Positions 1-8,119 of a stretch of DNA of 64,000 nt are shown here, piece after piece. Location of the stretch: the NCBI RefSeq assembly GCF_032461945.1, contig NZ_JAWCUD010000003.1, forward strand, positions 496,001 to 560,000, read 5' to 3'. Within the stretch, counting starts at the first letter, position 1. Every line of letters begins with the position of its first letter. Position numbers and translations under genes: made by a program. Below the pieces are notes generated by a model that was not told where the DNA came from, did no database searches, and was given only the letters and a program-made list of their open reading frames with translations. This DNA comes from Paenibacillus_E violae. GTDB lineage: Bacteria > Bacillota > Bacilli > Paenibacillales > NBRC-103111.

Positions 1-2791
1 AAGTCAGTTTAAGCGGCCGTACCGCTGAAACTTCGTAGCTTTTCCCATTTTCCACATTGGTTGCTGAACCGCTCGCATCGACGTATACCGTATACTTGGA
101 AGTGGCCGTTTCTCTGCCGTCTCCATATTTGATATATAGTTTGTATTCTCCTGCGGCAGACGGAGCGTTGATTGACTTTACGTCGCCGGCAGCTTTTGTC
201 ATCGTATTGCCTTCATTAAAAACAGTTGTGTTCGCAGGCGCGAGCCAAACTGTGTCTTGAGCTTTTAGCAGACCCCTGCGGTTCAGCTTTTCACCTTTAC
301 CCATGATGACGTTGGAAGCCAGCTCAAACTCGGTATCGGCAATGAGGCTCCTTGGGATCATCTTCGTGTATTCGTTGGTAAGGCCTGAATTCAAAACGAT
401 TTCGTTACCCTTAAGTGGCCAAATGCGGCTTGTGCTTTTGTAATTGTCATAAGTAGTCCTGGGGGCGCCATTCTGGTTGTTATCCCCGTCTACGTAACCT
501 TGGACCATAATCATATCGCTTTTGCGCTTCCAGTTGTTAAACTCAATAAGACGGCTCTGCCCCACGGCATAAGAGAGCTTTGCCTGCACAACGTTGCCTA
601 TCATCTTGATGAACGTGCTGCCTTCGTCGGGATGGAACCCGTTCATCCAGTTGTTGGAGTCCGTGGGTTTGTCAGTTGGATTCGGGTTAAGGAAGTTGTA
701 GTTCATCTCGGTGAAATTCGTCCAGTTGTCAGAATTCCAGTTACTATTTTTGTTCGTGACGGGATCGTTTGTCAAAGGGGAGACGGTGTTGATGGTGTCC
801 CATGTCCCTCCGCCTGGCAAATTACCCGGATCTCCCTGCCGTCCCAATGAGTAAATGGCTCCGGAGTCGTTAACTACCGTGCAAATTTGCTCTATCCGGT
901 TATAGTTTATTTTGTTATTCCTGGAGGTCGTAGATATTGCTGGAGACCTTGCGATGCTCGTTTCATTCGTACCATGGTAAGGGCCGCCGGTCTTGTTGGT
1001 ACCTTGAGCGGTAAAGCCGAACCCATCATACTCGTCCCAACCCCAGCCGATGCTCATGGCGCCGTAAGTGGTGTCATAAATGTAGTTGTGCAGTACCTGC
1101 ATATTAGTTGTGTAGAAAGAAGCCAGTGCGTTAGCGCCCGGGAATCCGTAGCAGGTTCTGTACAAAAAGTTATTTGTAATATAAATATTCTCCGGCACGG
1201 CTTCCGTACCCGCCGTAAATTTTTCCTTATCAACGCCGGCCCAGTTCCTTATTGGCGTGCCAGAGACCGAAGCACTGGATTCATGCGTAATCGCCACATC
1301 GTTTTCATAGATATGCTGCGGATGTCCGATTACAATGCCGGAAGCGAGCGTATCTACGATATAGTTGCCCGAGATTTCGATATCCTTGGCATCGTTTTCT
1401 ACATGGATGCCATTAAATCCGGTAAGCCCGATCTCGCCGTTGAGCACTTTGATGTTCCTTGCTGCGTTGATCATTACCGCTGCCGGCGGTATGTCATACC
1501 CTCGGTAGAAAGTCTCATGCCAGTTTATGCTGCTGGGGAAGTAAACTTTGTTCACGATAGAGCCCTGAACGGACGCATAGCCGTGGGAACTGGTCGTTAC
1601 CGGACCGGATCCGTCGCTAAGTGTATATGTGCCCGTCAGTTCAGTCAGTTTGTAATCGGTATGGGCAAACTTCAGCCCGTTGAAGGTTATGTTTTTGACA
1701 CGTCCATCATCCGAGCCCGCAACAGGGTTCAACCGATCTCCTACAGGGATCCCTCTGATGTCGAGAACCGTCTCCAGCTTTGGAATGACCACTTCGGCGG
1801 TATTGATATCCTCGCCTTCAAGCGGGATGTAATAAAGCGTACTTTCCGCCTGGTCGAAATAGAAATCTCCGCGTTTGTTAAAGAACTCGAAAGCGTTGCG
1901 GATGACTTGATTGTTACCTGGATTGTATTGTGTGTTATTGCTCAAAGACTGTGAAATCGCCCCATACGGCATCTGGAACCGGAGCATGACACCGCCGGGC
2001 TTGTTGCTGGCTGCCGGCGCTTGTTCGATCGACGCGAAGGTGATAAAAGGCCTCGCCCATCTAGCGGTGGAGCCGCCCGTGCTTTCGGCTTCGATGTTTT
2101 GGGGGTTTTTCGTTGCCGTCGTCAGACCTACACTGGCATCGAATACGATACCTGCCCGGATGTTGCTGCCGTTCTGCCACGCCCAAGAGTTATTGGCAGT
2201 GGTAAAGCTGGCTGTGGGGGTGCCAGTGACGGTTCTATTGGCCGAAACGATTTGCGAGCTCAGCGTCATGTTGGCTCTCTTATCGTTGACATAAATCGCC
2301 CGCAACTTATCGCTCCGGTTCAGGGTCGTTTTATACGCCGTCAAACCGCCAGTCTGAGTAAGGCCAACAGCTTCTGTCCATACGCCTTTTCCCAACATTT
2401 CACCCGCGCTAATTACCGGCTTCGCACCCGGCGCCGCCTCATAACGAATCGTGCTGCTTGCACTTCCCGAATCATCCTTGTTAAAAACCAAGGTCTCATC
2501 AAGCGAATAAAATCCATCTGCAATTTGAACGACGATATCCCCGCCGGTCTTAGGCAGAGTCCTTACTACGGATTTTGCCTTGGCAAGCGTTTTGTACGGC
2601 TTTCCTTGCGTTCCGTCACCAGTGGTATCATTGCCATTTGTAGCAACATAGATAGTTGCACTTGGCGTACTGCCAGCCGCAGTTGCAATTGAAGCACTGT
2701 CAGCTGCGAATACCGATCCTGAAAATGGTAGCGTGAAAAATACCGTTACCAAAGTCAGAATCCAAATGAGTGATCTTTTTCTCACTTTCAT
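1..2791 (-). CDS. Secreted right-handed parallel beta-helix protein (C-terminus cut by window edge)
   Basis: The frame is open from an ATG at 2791, after an AAGGAGGTTTT ribosome site, to the window edge. That gives about 930 residues with no stop in the stretches translated by hand. The N-terminus is a classic signal peptide with a likely AxA-type cut near residue 29. Next comes the IYVATNGNDTTGDGT-type start typical of DUF1565/beta-helix carbohydrate-active proteins. The middle has many Asn/Gly-rich short repeats such as VLHNYIYD and IEISGNYI, as expected for helix rungs. The visible end looks like an Ig-like or carbohydrate-binding module. It is probably an extracellular polysaccharide lyase or glycosidase; the substrate is unknown. 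It lies downstream of an importer operon on the same strand and has its own regulatory region. Plus-strand frames inside it are shadows. Confidence 0.85.
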   Translation of the reverse strand, partial: MKVRKRSLIWILTLVTVFFTLPFSGSVFAADSASIATAAGSTPSATIYVATNGNDTTGDGTQGKPYKTLAKAKSVVRTLPKTGGDIVVQIADGFYSLDETLVFNKDDSGSASSTIRYEAAPGAKPVISAGEMLGKGVWTEAVGLTQTGGLTAYKTTLNRSDKLRAIYVNDKRANMTLSSQIVSANRTVTGTPTASFTTANNSWAWQNGSNIRAGIVFDASVGLTTATKNPQNIEAESTGGSTARWARPFITFASIEQAPAASNKPGGVMLRFQMPYGAISQSLSNNTQYNPGNNQVIRNAFEFFNKRGDFYFDQAESTLYYIPLEGEDINTAEVVIPKLETVLDIRGIPVGDRLNPVAGSDDGRVKNITFNGLKFAHTDYKLTELTGTYTLSDGSGPVTTSSHGYASVQGSIVNKVYFPSSINWHETFYRGYDIPPAAVMINAARNIKVLNGEIGLTGFNGIHVENDAKDIEISGNYIVDTLASGIVIGHPQHIYENDVAITHESSASVSGTPIRNWAGVDKEKFTAGTEAVPENIYITNNFLYRTCYGFPGANALASFYTTNMQVLHNYIYDTTYGAMSIGWGWDEYDGFGFTAQGTNKTGGPYHGTNETSIARSPAISTTSRNNKINYNRIEQICTVVNDSGAIYSLGRQGDPGNLPGGGTWDTINTVSPLTNDPVTNKNSNWNSDNWTNFTEMNYNFLNPNPTDKPTDSNNWMNGFHPDEGSTFIKMIGNVVQAKLSYAVGQSRLIEFNNWKRKSDMIMVQGYVDGDNNQNGAPRTTYDNYKSTSRIWPLKGNEIVLNSGLTNEYTKMIPRSLIADTEFELASNVIMGKGEKLNRRGLLKAQDTVWLAPANTTVFNEGNTMTKAAGDVKSINAPSAAGEYKLYIKYGDGRETATSKYTVYVDASGSATNVENGKSYEVSAVRPLKLT

Positions 2792-2828
2792 AAAACCTCC
2801 TTGGATATAAGTAAAGTGCTATACACAT

Positions 2829-2844
2829 TACCGCTTAAGCGGTA
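2829..2844. promoter_or_regulatory. 16-bp perfect palindrome, candidate operator
   Basis: TACCGCTTAAGCGGTA is a perfect dyad ending 37 bases before the start codon of the beta-helix gene. It is too close to the start, and lacks the T tract, to be a terminator for the upstream operon. An operator is the simplest reading. The cognate regulator is unknown. Confidence 0.4.
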
Positions 2845-2897
2845 TTAGTGCCGAATTCTCTGTGCAGATTCCGACTGAGCTGTTCTATAACTACCAA

Positions 2898-2911
2898 TGG
2901 AAGCGCTGTCA
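2898..2911. promoter_or_regulatory. Candidate cre (CcpA) site
   Basis: TGGAAGCGCTGTCA fits the Firmicute catabolite-responsive element pattern (TGnAAnCGnTnnCA), with G instead of W at position 3. It lies about 107 bases upstream of the beta-helix start, where catabolite control of a secreted polysaccharide enzyme would be expected. Confidence 0.5.
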
Positions 2912-2937
2912 ATTGATACTTTTATGATATCAGTCTG

Positions 2938-2968
2938 TACGAATATTCCCAGAGACTATTATTGGACC
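2938..2968 (-). promoter_or_regulatory. Bipartite element shared with the solute-binding-protein promoter (copy 1)
   Basis: On the plus strand, TACGAATATTCCCA (2938-2951) is followed directly by AGAGACTATTATTGGACC (2951-2968). Close versions of both parts, in the same order, lie upstream of the binding-protein gene at 6315-6356. The likely role is a binding site for the AraC-type response regulator of this locus, which would make the beta-helix gene part of the same regulon. Confidence 0.5.
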
Positions 2969-3033
2969 GTAAGGAAAATTCTCGGGACAATTTTGAAAAG
3001 ATATAGCGCGCTGCGTTAGCTTGCAGACATGGA

Positions 3034-3061
3034 GAAGGGACACCTTATCTGGCGTCCCTTC
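3034..3061 (-). terminator. Hairpin after permease operon, weak U tract
   Basis: An 11-bp stem (3034-3044 with 3051-3061, one G-T pair) and a 6-base loop lie 17 bases after the permease stop codon. No T run follows on the minus strand, so it may be a weak terminator or an mRNA-stabilising hairpin. Confidence 0.4.
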
Positions 3062-3077
3062 CCCTGCTTCACATTCC

Positions 3078-3932
3078 TCACTTCAAAATTGCGCCTGCAG
3101 TCAATGCATTTTCGATCTTTTCGTTGCCTATTAAATAAACGATGATCATAGGCAAGCTGGACAGCAGCATACTCGCGCCGATGAGCCCCCAATCCGCAAC
3201 TCCCACATTGACAAAGAATCCAAGCAGTCCTACCGTAAGCGGCCGGAATTGATCTTTGGAAGCAATAATAAAAGCAAGCGGAAATTCGTTCCAGATTCGA
3301 ATGAATATAAGAACGCATTGCGTCACGAGCGCCGGCATTACGATTGGAAATATGATCTTAATATACGTTTGATAGACATTCGCTCCATCGATGCATGCCG
3401 CTTCTTCCAGCTCATTAGGCAAAGACCGGAGAAAGGCATACAGCATCAGTACGCAGGAAGCAATGGCGAAGCCGGAATATGGCAAGATAAGACCCAAATA
3501 ACTATTTTTGATATGCATCCATTTAACCAGCTGGAATAAAGGAATAACGACGACTTCGATTGGGACAATTAAACCCATAGATACATACAACAGCATCGCG
3601 GAATTGAATCTCCATTGCATGCGGCTGAGGCAATAAGCAAGCATGCTGCCAGTTATCAACGTAATGACGATTGTGCCTGCGGTATAAATCACGCTGTTCT
3701 CGAGATACGTATAAAAATGATATTTGGACAACGCTTCGCTAAAGTTCAGCCAGTCCCAGGAAGACGGTAACCCAAAAGGATTTTTGTAAGCTTCGCTTTT
3801 GGACTTCAACGACATCGTTACCATCCAATACAAAGGAAACAGAAATGTGCATCCTATAGCTACCCAAAACACTCGACTTAATAATTTCAGAAAGCTCCCC
3901 TCCAGCTTAAAACTCCAGTTTTTCTCTGGCAA
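3078..3932 (-). CDS. Carbohydrate ABC transporter permease, MalG-like
   Basis: This is one of two inner-membrane subunits of a sugar importer. About six hydrophobic segments and the cytoplasmic EAA loop (EEAACIDGANVYQTYIKI) that contacts the ATPase are visible, and the length of about 284 residues is typical. It follows the MalF-like gene on the same strand. The start is uncertain. The TTG at 3932 overlaps the previous gene by 26 bases and has no clear Shine-Dalgarno sequence. A strong GGAGGGG (3897-3903) lies just after the previous stop and points to an in-frame CTG at 3890. No ATPase gene is nearby, so a shared MsmX-type ATPase probably energises it. Confidence 0.92.
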   Translation of the reverse strand: MPEKNWSFKLEGSFLKLLSRVFWVAIGCTFLFPLYWMVTMSLKSKSEAYKNPFGLPSSWDWLNFSEALSKYHFYTYLENSVIYTAGTIVITLITGSMLAYCLSRMQWRFNSAMLLYVSMGLIVPIEVVVIPLFQLVKWMHIKNSYLGLILPYSGFAIASCVLMLYAFLRSLPNELEEAACIDGANVYQTYIKIIFPIVMPALVTQCVLIFIRIWNEFPLAFIIASKDQFRPLTVGLLGFFVNVGVADWGLIGASMLLSSLPMIIVYLIGNEKIENALTAGAILK

Positions 3933-4791
3933 CGAACTTTTGAATGAAAAAGGAGATCAAAAGGCATTCCAGAATAAAGATAACGGCGATCGCAGTACCT
4001 TTGCCAAATTCGGAAGTATCAAATGCCGTGTAATACATCTGGTAGATGACCGTTCTGGACTGATCTCCCGGGCCACCTGCCGTCATGACTCGTACATGCG
4101 AATAAAATGCCATTGAGCCTAATGTAGACAGGATAAGCACGTATTTGATTACATTCTGCAGCAAGGGGATCGTAATTCGTAAACAAACTTGAACAAAATT
4201 AGCTCCGTCGATCAATGCCGCTTCATAGTAACTCTTGGGTATGGTCTTGATTCCTGTATAAAACAGCATCGCGTTCAGTCCAATATATTGCCACAGGAAT
4301 GTCAAACCGATGCTGGGCATGACCGTTTTCTTTTCCGTCAACCACGAATGTGTCCAAGAGCTCAACCCTAATGAGTTGAGAATCGTGTTAAATAAGCCCC
4401 AATTGGGTTCGTAAAACGCCAGCCAAATCTGTGAAACAACAGTGACCGACAAGATCGCCGGGAACATCGCCACCGTCTTGAAGAATCGACGAAACTTCGG
4501 TGTCTGAGCATCCATAAAAAGCGAAAGCATCATGGATAAGGGGAGTCCCAGTAACAATGAGATGGCTACAATAAGATACGTATTTTTATGAGCGGTCCAA
4601 AAGGATGGGGATAATATCACTTCTTTGTAATTATTCAAACCAACAAAACCCAAATTTCTAAACCCGTCATGCTTATGCAAGCTCATCCAGATCTCCGGCA
4701 GCAAAGGGTATACGCAGAATAAGGTAAACAGCAGCAATGCCGGAAAAGCAAACACAAAGATAGACACTTTGGTGCTAAAGTACTTGTTCAT
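3907..4791 (-). CDS. Carbohydrate ABC transporter permease, MalF-like
   Basis: This is the partner permease of the same importer. It has hydrophobic segments throughout, an EAALIDGANFVQVCLRI EAA loop and the MTAGGPGDQS motif common in MalF/UgpA-type subunits. The ATG at 4791 (MNKYF...) is preferred over the ATG at 4806 because GGTGGAGAG lies a few bases before it. The gene sits between the binding-protein gene and the MalG-like gene. Confidence 0.93.
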   Translation of the reverse strand: MNKYFSTKVSIFVFAFPALLLFTLFCVYPLLPEIWMSLHKHDGFRNLGFVGLNNYKEVILSPSFWTAHKNTYLIVAISLLLGLPLSMMLSLFMDAQTPKFRRFFKTVAMFPAILSVTVVSQIWLAFYEPNWGLFNTILNSLGLSSWTHSWLTEKKTVMPSIGLTFLWQYIGLNAMLFYTGIKTIPKSYYEAALIDGANFVQVCLRITIPLLQNVIKYVLILSTLGSMAFYSHVRVMTAGGPGDQSRTVIYQMYYTAFDTSEFGKGTAIAVIFILECLLISFFIQKFVAREKLEF

Positions 4792-4821
4792 CGCTCTCTC
4801 CACCATTGAATTTGTGTCTAA

Positions 4822-4849
4822 ACCCCCTTGGATCTATCACAAGGGGATT
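4822..4849 (-). other. Intercistronic hairpin between binding protein and permease genes
   Basis: CCCCTTG (4824-4830) pairs with CAAGGGG (4840-4846) in the short gap after the binding-protein stop. Hairpins here commonly lower permease expression relative to the binding protein. A similar arrangement occurs at 20685-20706 in the second sugar operon. Confidence 0.5.
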
Positions 4850-4867
4850 TAGCTATTCAATTATTTT

Positions 4868-6235
4868 TTATTTGGCAAACCACGTATTTTCGCTCCAGAT
4901 CTTGTTCATAGCCACATTAAAATTATCTGCTGAGTACTCGCCCGTTAATAAATTCGCTCCTTGCGTAGATATTTCAGCAGACGTCTTCGCATCTAGCGAA
5001 TTAAGAGCCCAGGATGCGATTTTATTAGGAATCGGATTGTACCAGTCAACGAACTTCTGCATAAGCGGGCTCCTATCCATTGCCTTGTTTCCAGTCTTCA
5101 AAGATATAGGAGCACCGGTAGATTCAAAGTATAACGCATCCGCCATGGCTAGAAATTCGGCAAGCTTGACGGCCTCTTCCGGGTTCTTGGTTTTGCCGTT
5201 GACCGCATAACCGTTAACCGGAGAACCCCAGAACTGTACGTTCTTTGTAGGGCTATACTTATCACTGGCGCTTGGAAATGGAAAGAAGTCAACTGTTTCG
5301 TCTTTTGCTAGGTTGGGCAGCTCCCAAGTAAACATCCATAACATGGCCGCCTTTTTGGACGTAAACATTTCCATCGCTGGGCCGTAATCCAAATTAGCTA
5401 TTCCGTCTGGGAATACGCCTTCCTTGACCAGCTTTTCGATGCGAGCCGCTCCTTCCTTAACGGATGGATTGTTGAAGTCCGTTTTGTTGCTGACAAGGTC
5501 TGCCATCGCCTGCGGATCTCCGGTTTGAATCATTTGCTGCAGCATAAAGAGCTTCGGTCCCCACCCGTCCTTGCCAGGAGTTACAGCCGGTACCATGCCT
5601 TTACTCTTGAGCGTCTTTGAGATTTGAATCAACTCATCAAATGTAGTTGGCACTTTAACCCCGGCTTTCTCGAACATATCTTTATGATAGAAGATGACAG
5701 GGGTGAAATACGTGTCCGCTCCGGAAGACAAGCTGTAAATCCCGTTATCTACATGCTTTAACGCATCCGGCACCGCGTATTTGCCTAAGAAACCGTCTTT
5801 CGTAATATAAGGTGTTAAATCCAGAATGCTGCCGGTGCTCTTCAACGGCGTAAAGTAGCCCGCATCATTCCAGAATACGTCCGGCATATCCCCAGATGCA
5901 TTTAACGTCTTCAATTTGTTGGCCATATCCTCGCCGCCGCCGCCGGGCTCAAACTCGACTTCAAGATTGGGAAGTGCTGAAGCAATATTCGGTTTGATAA
6001 ATTGTTCCATAATTTTGTTGCGATTTTCGTCCGTCGTAATCGTTATGACTCTCATTTTGGTTTTTTTGCTATCCGTCTTCGTAGTACTCTTGTTATCCTC
6101 CTTGCTTGTTGCCGAGGGCGACGGATTGCCGGACGGCTGGTTGGACTTCGTTTCTTCCCGACTGCTGCATGCCGTTGCAACCAGAAGAGTACTTGCCATA
6201 AGGAACATAGCTGCTGTCTTTGACTTCGTTTTCAT
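4868..6235 (-). CDS. Extracellular sugar-binding lipoprotein (family 1 solute-binding protein)
   Basis: This captures the imported oligosaccharide or polysaccharide fragment at the cell surface. The signal peptide ends in a lipobox (LLVATAC, Cys23). A low-complexity Ser/Lys/Thr linker leads to a type-1 binding-protein fold of about 400 residues, 455 in all. GGGGAGG precedes the ATG at 6235. It is the first gene of the transport operon, followed by the two permeases. A terminator upstream separates it from the kinase/regulator genes. The substrate cannot be told from sequence; the linked beta-helix protein suggests a plant or microbial polysaccharide. Confidence 0.93.
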   Translation of the reverse strand: MKTKSKTAAMFLMASTLLVATACSSREETKSNQPSGNPSPSATSKEDNKSTTKTDSKKTKMRVITITTDENRNKIMEQFIKPNIASALPNLEVEFEPGGGGEDMANKLKTLNASGDMPDVFWNDAGYFTPLKSTGSILDLTPYITKDGFLGKYAVPDALKHVDNGIYSLSSGADTYFTPVIFYHKDMFEKAGVKVPTTFDELIQISKTLKSKGMVPAVTPGKDGWGPKLFMLQQMIQTGDPQAMADLVSNKTDFNNPSVKEGAARIEKLVKEGVFPDGIANLDYGPAMEMFTSKKAAMLWMFTWELPNLAKDETVDFFPFPSASDKYSPTKNVQFWGSPVNGYAVNGKTKNPEEAVKLAEFLAMADALYFESTGAPISLKTGNKAMDRSPLMQKFVDWYNPIPNKIASWALNSLDAKTSAEISTQGANLLTGEYSADNFNVAMNKIWSENTWFAK

Positions 6236-6314
6236 TGTTTACCTCCCCTATTTGTAAAAGCGGATAATAGATTGACTTCAGATCTTGAAAGCGGTATCAA
6301 CCTCGAGTTAATTT

Positions 6315-6356
6315 TACGAATATTGCCAATTTTAGTACAGAGATTATTCTCGGACC
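6315..6356 (-). promoter_or_regulatory. Bipartite element shared with the beta-helix promoter (copy 2)
   Basis: TACGAATATTGCCA (6315-6328) and AGAGATTATTCTCGGACC (6339-6356) match the two parts at 2938-2968. The distance between the parts is 11 bp longer here, about one helical turn. The site lies about 80-120 bases upstream of the binding-protein ATG, a normal place for an activator site. Confidence 0.5.
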
Positions 6357-6374
6357 AGTAGTAAAATTAACGGT

Positions 6375-6420
6375 AAAAAATAGACGTTATAGGCAAAGTT
6401 TTCACTTTCCCCCTAACGTC
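6375..6420 (-). terminator. Terminator after the response-regulator gene
   Basis: GACGTTA (6383-6389) pairs with TAACGTC (6414-6420) around an inner imperfect stem, followed on the minus strand by a T-rich run (6375-6380). It ends the kinase/regulator transcript, so the transport genes need their own promoter. Confidence 0.75.
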
Positions 6421-6436
6421 TTCATGGAAGTATAGG

Positions 6437-8044
6437 CTAACTGATTTGATTCACATATTTGCTAGGCGTGATTCCCATCTGTTTTTTGAAGCATTTGCTA
6501 AAATAGTTGGCGTCCGCATATCCCACCCGGTTCGCTACATTTTGGATAACCTTCTCTCCCTGATCAAAAAGTTCTTTTGCTTTAATAATCCGTATTTCGG
6601 TCAGGTAGTCATTGATCGTAAAGGTCGTTTCTTTTTTGAACACGAAGCAAAGATGATTGTAATTCATATGAACGTTCTTTGCGATATCTTCAATTCGCAA
6701 TTCTTCGTTGCCGTAATGCTTCGAAATATACGATTTGACCTCCTCTATAACTTTGACGGCTCTATTGGTTTTGCGACTATGCACATGATCCATGGCCTTT
6801 AGAATGAAAGCACGTATCCAGTCCTCCAACTCGTTGAAGGTTTTCATCCGCTGAACGTGTTGTATCAAATCGGGATGTGTCATATTTCGGAAGACATCTT
6901 CAGAGCTTTGCGACGCTTCGGCCAAAAATTCCAGACATGTGGATACGATTTCGATTCCGGCGAGAAGCAGCATTTCCATAGAAGCTTTCTGGACCCGAAT
7001 ATCATGAAAAAAACGCGAGAGCCATTCTTCCGTTTCGGACATGTTCCCGATTCGCATGAACATCAGCAAAGCGCTTCTTTTTTCCACCGAGAACAATCCG
7101 ACCTTTATCCCGGTTTCCGCAATCAAGGCGTGTGCGAACACCTTGTTGCCCCCCCACACAAACCGTTGCTTCAAGGCGATTAACGCTTCCTTATACGATA
7201 CCGAAATCGACTCAAACGTTTCGCAGCCATTCCCTAATCCGATCGTTACCGTACAGCCCAAATCCTTTTCTACGCTCAATCGAATCTGTTCGCAAATCGT
7301 TTCCAGCTTGATGAAGATGCCGTCAGGGGATCCTATGATCAGAACCAGGCGAGCATCATGATCATGACAGCCGACACACTGAAAGGAGCTCTGCATCTCA
7401 TTTTGAGCGATTTCTTGCAGCTTGGCTTTGCGTATCCGCATATCCTCCTCAAGATTCCTCTCATCACTTGAATCCAGATCGACGACAATTACCCGATAAT
7501 GCAATCCTTCCAACTTTATTCCCAAATCATTTAATGGATCCCACTCGGAACTGGATCTAGAGATACCGTTGCCCTGCAGCCAACCGTTCAGCACTTGCTC
7601 CTTCATGACAGACAAGCCTTCGCTCGCCTGCTTTCTTAAATCGTCCAACTCAAGCTTGCCAAGACGCTCCGTCCGTATCAATTCCTTTATATCAAGTAAG
7701 GAGCTTTGGAGTTCTTCTTCGTTAATAGGTTTCAACACGTAATTAAAAACGCCTAATTGCACGGCCTGTCTGGCATACACGAATTCGCTGTGACCTGACA
7801 ACACCAGAAATTTTGTTTTCTGGTCATGCTCCTTGGCTTTATGTATAAACTCCAATCCATCCATAATCGGCATATTCATATCGACCAACACGACATCAGG
7901 CTCTACCTCGGTCATCAACTCCAGCGCTTCCGCCCCGTTTTTGGCTTCCCCCGCGATTTGAAAGCCCAGCTCGCTCCATGGCAACGAAATCTTCAAGGCT
8001 TGCCTGAAGTAATATTCATCATCGACGATAAGCACCTTGTACAT
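6437..8044 (-). CDS. AraC-type response regulator (YesN-like)
   Basis: This is the cytoplasmic output of the adjacent kinase. The receiver domain (about 1-120) has the acidic pair at D8/D9, the phospho-acceptor D55 (VVLVDMNMP) and K105. A long middle domain follows, and the last 100 or so residues are an AraC double helix-turn-helix (HVHMNYNHLCFVFKK; VGYADANYFSKCFKK). The length of 535 residues is usual for YesN proteins. AGGAGGAA precedes the ATG. It most likely activates the downstream importer and the beta-helix gene through the shared elements at 6315 and 2938. Confidence 0.94.
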   Translation of the reverse strand: MYKVLIVDDEYYFRQALKISLPWSELGFQIAGEAKNGAEALELMTEVEPDVVLVDMNMPIMDGLEFIHKAKEHDQKTKFLVLSGHSEFVYARQAVQLGVFNYVLKPINEEELQSSLLDIKELIRTERLGKLELDDLRKQASEGLSVMKEQVLNGWLQGNGISRSSSEWDPLNDLGIKLEGLHYRVIVVDLDSSDERNLEEDMRIRKAKLQEIAQNEMQSSFQCVGCHDHDARLVLIIGSPDGIFIKLETICEQIRLSVEKDLGCTVTIGLGNGCETFESISVSYKEALIALKQRFVWGGNKVFAHALIAETGIKVGLFSVEKRSALLMFMRIGNMSETEEWLSRFFHDIRVQKASMEMLLLAGIEIVSTCLEFLAEASQSSEDVFRNMTHPDLIQHVQRMKTFNELEDWIRAFILKAMDHVHSRKTNRAVKVIEEVKSYISKHYGNEELRIEDIAKNVHMNYNHLCFVFKKETTFTINDYLTEIRIIKAKELFDQGEKVIQNVANRVGYADANYFSKCFKKQMGITPSKYVNQIS

Positions 8045-8119
8045 GGTCGTTCCTCCTATTCTAATCGATCCTTATCTTGCGGATAATAGAAATGCCAGCC
8101 TCATGGATGCAAGCAGGAG

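Noticed and set aside
500..2692. Several long plus-strand open frames
   Set aside because: They lie opposite the beta-helix gene, lack ribosome sites and have unnatural composition; the minus frame has a signal peptide and family repeats.
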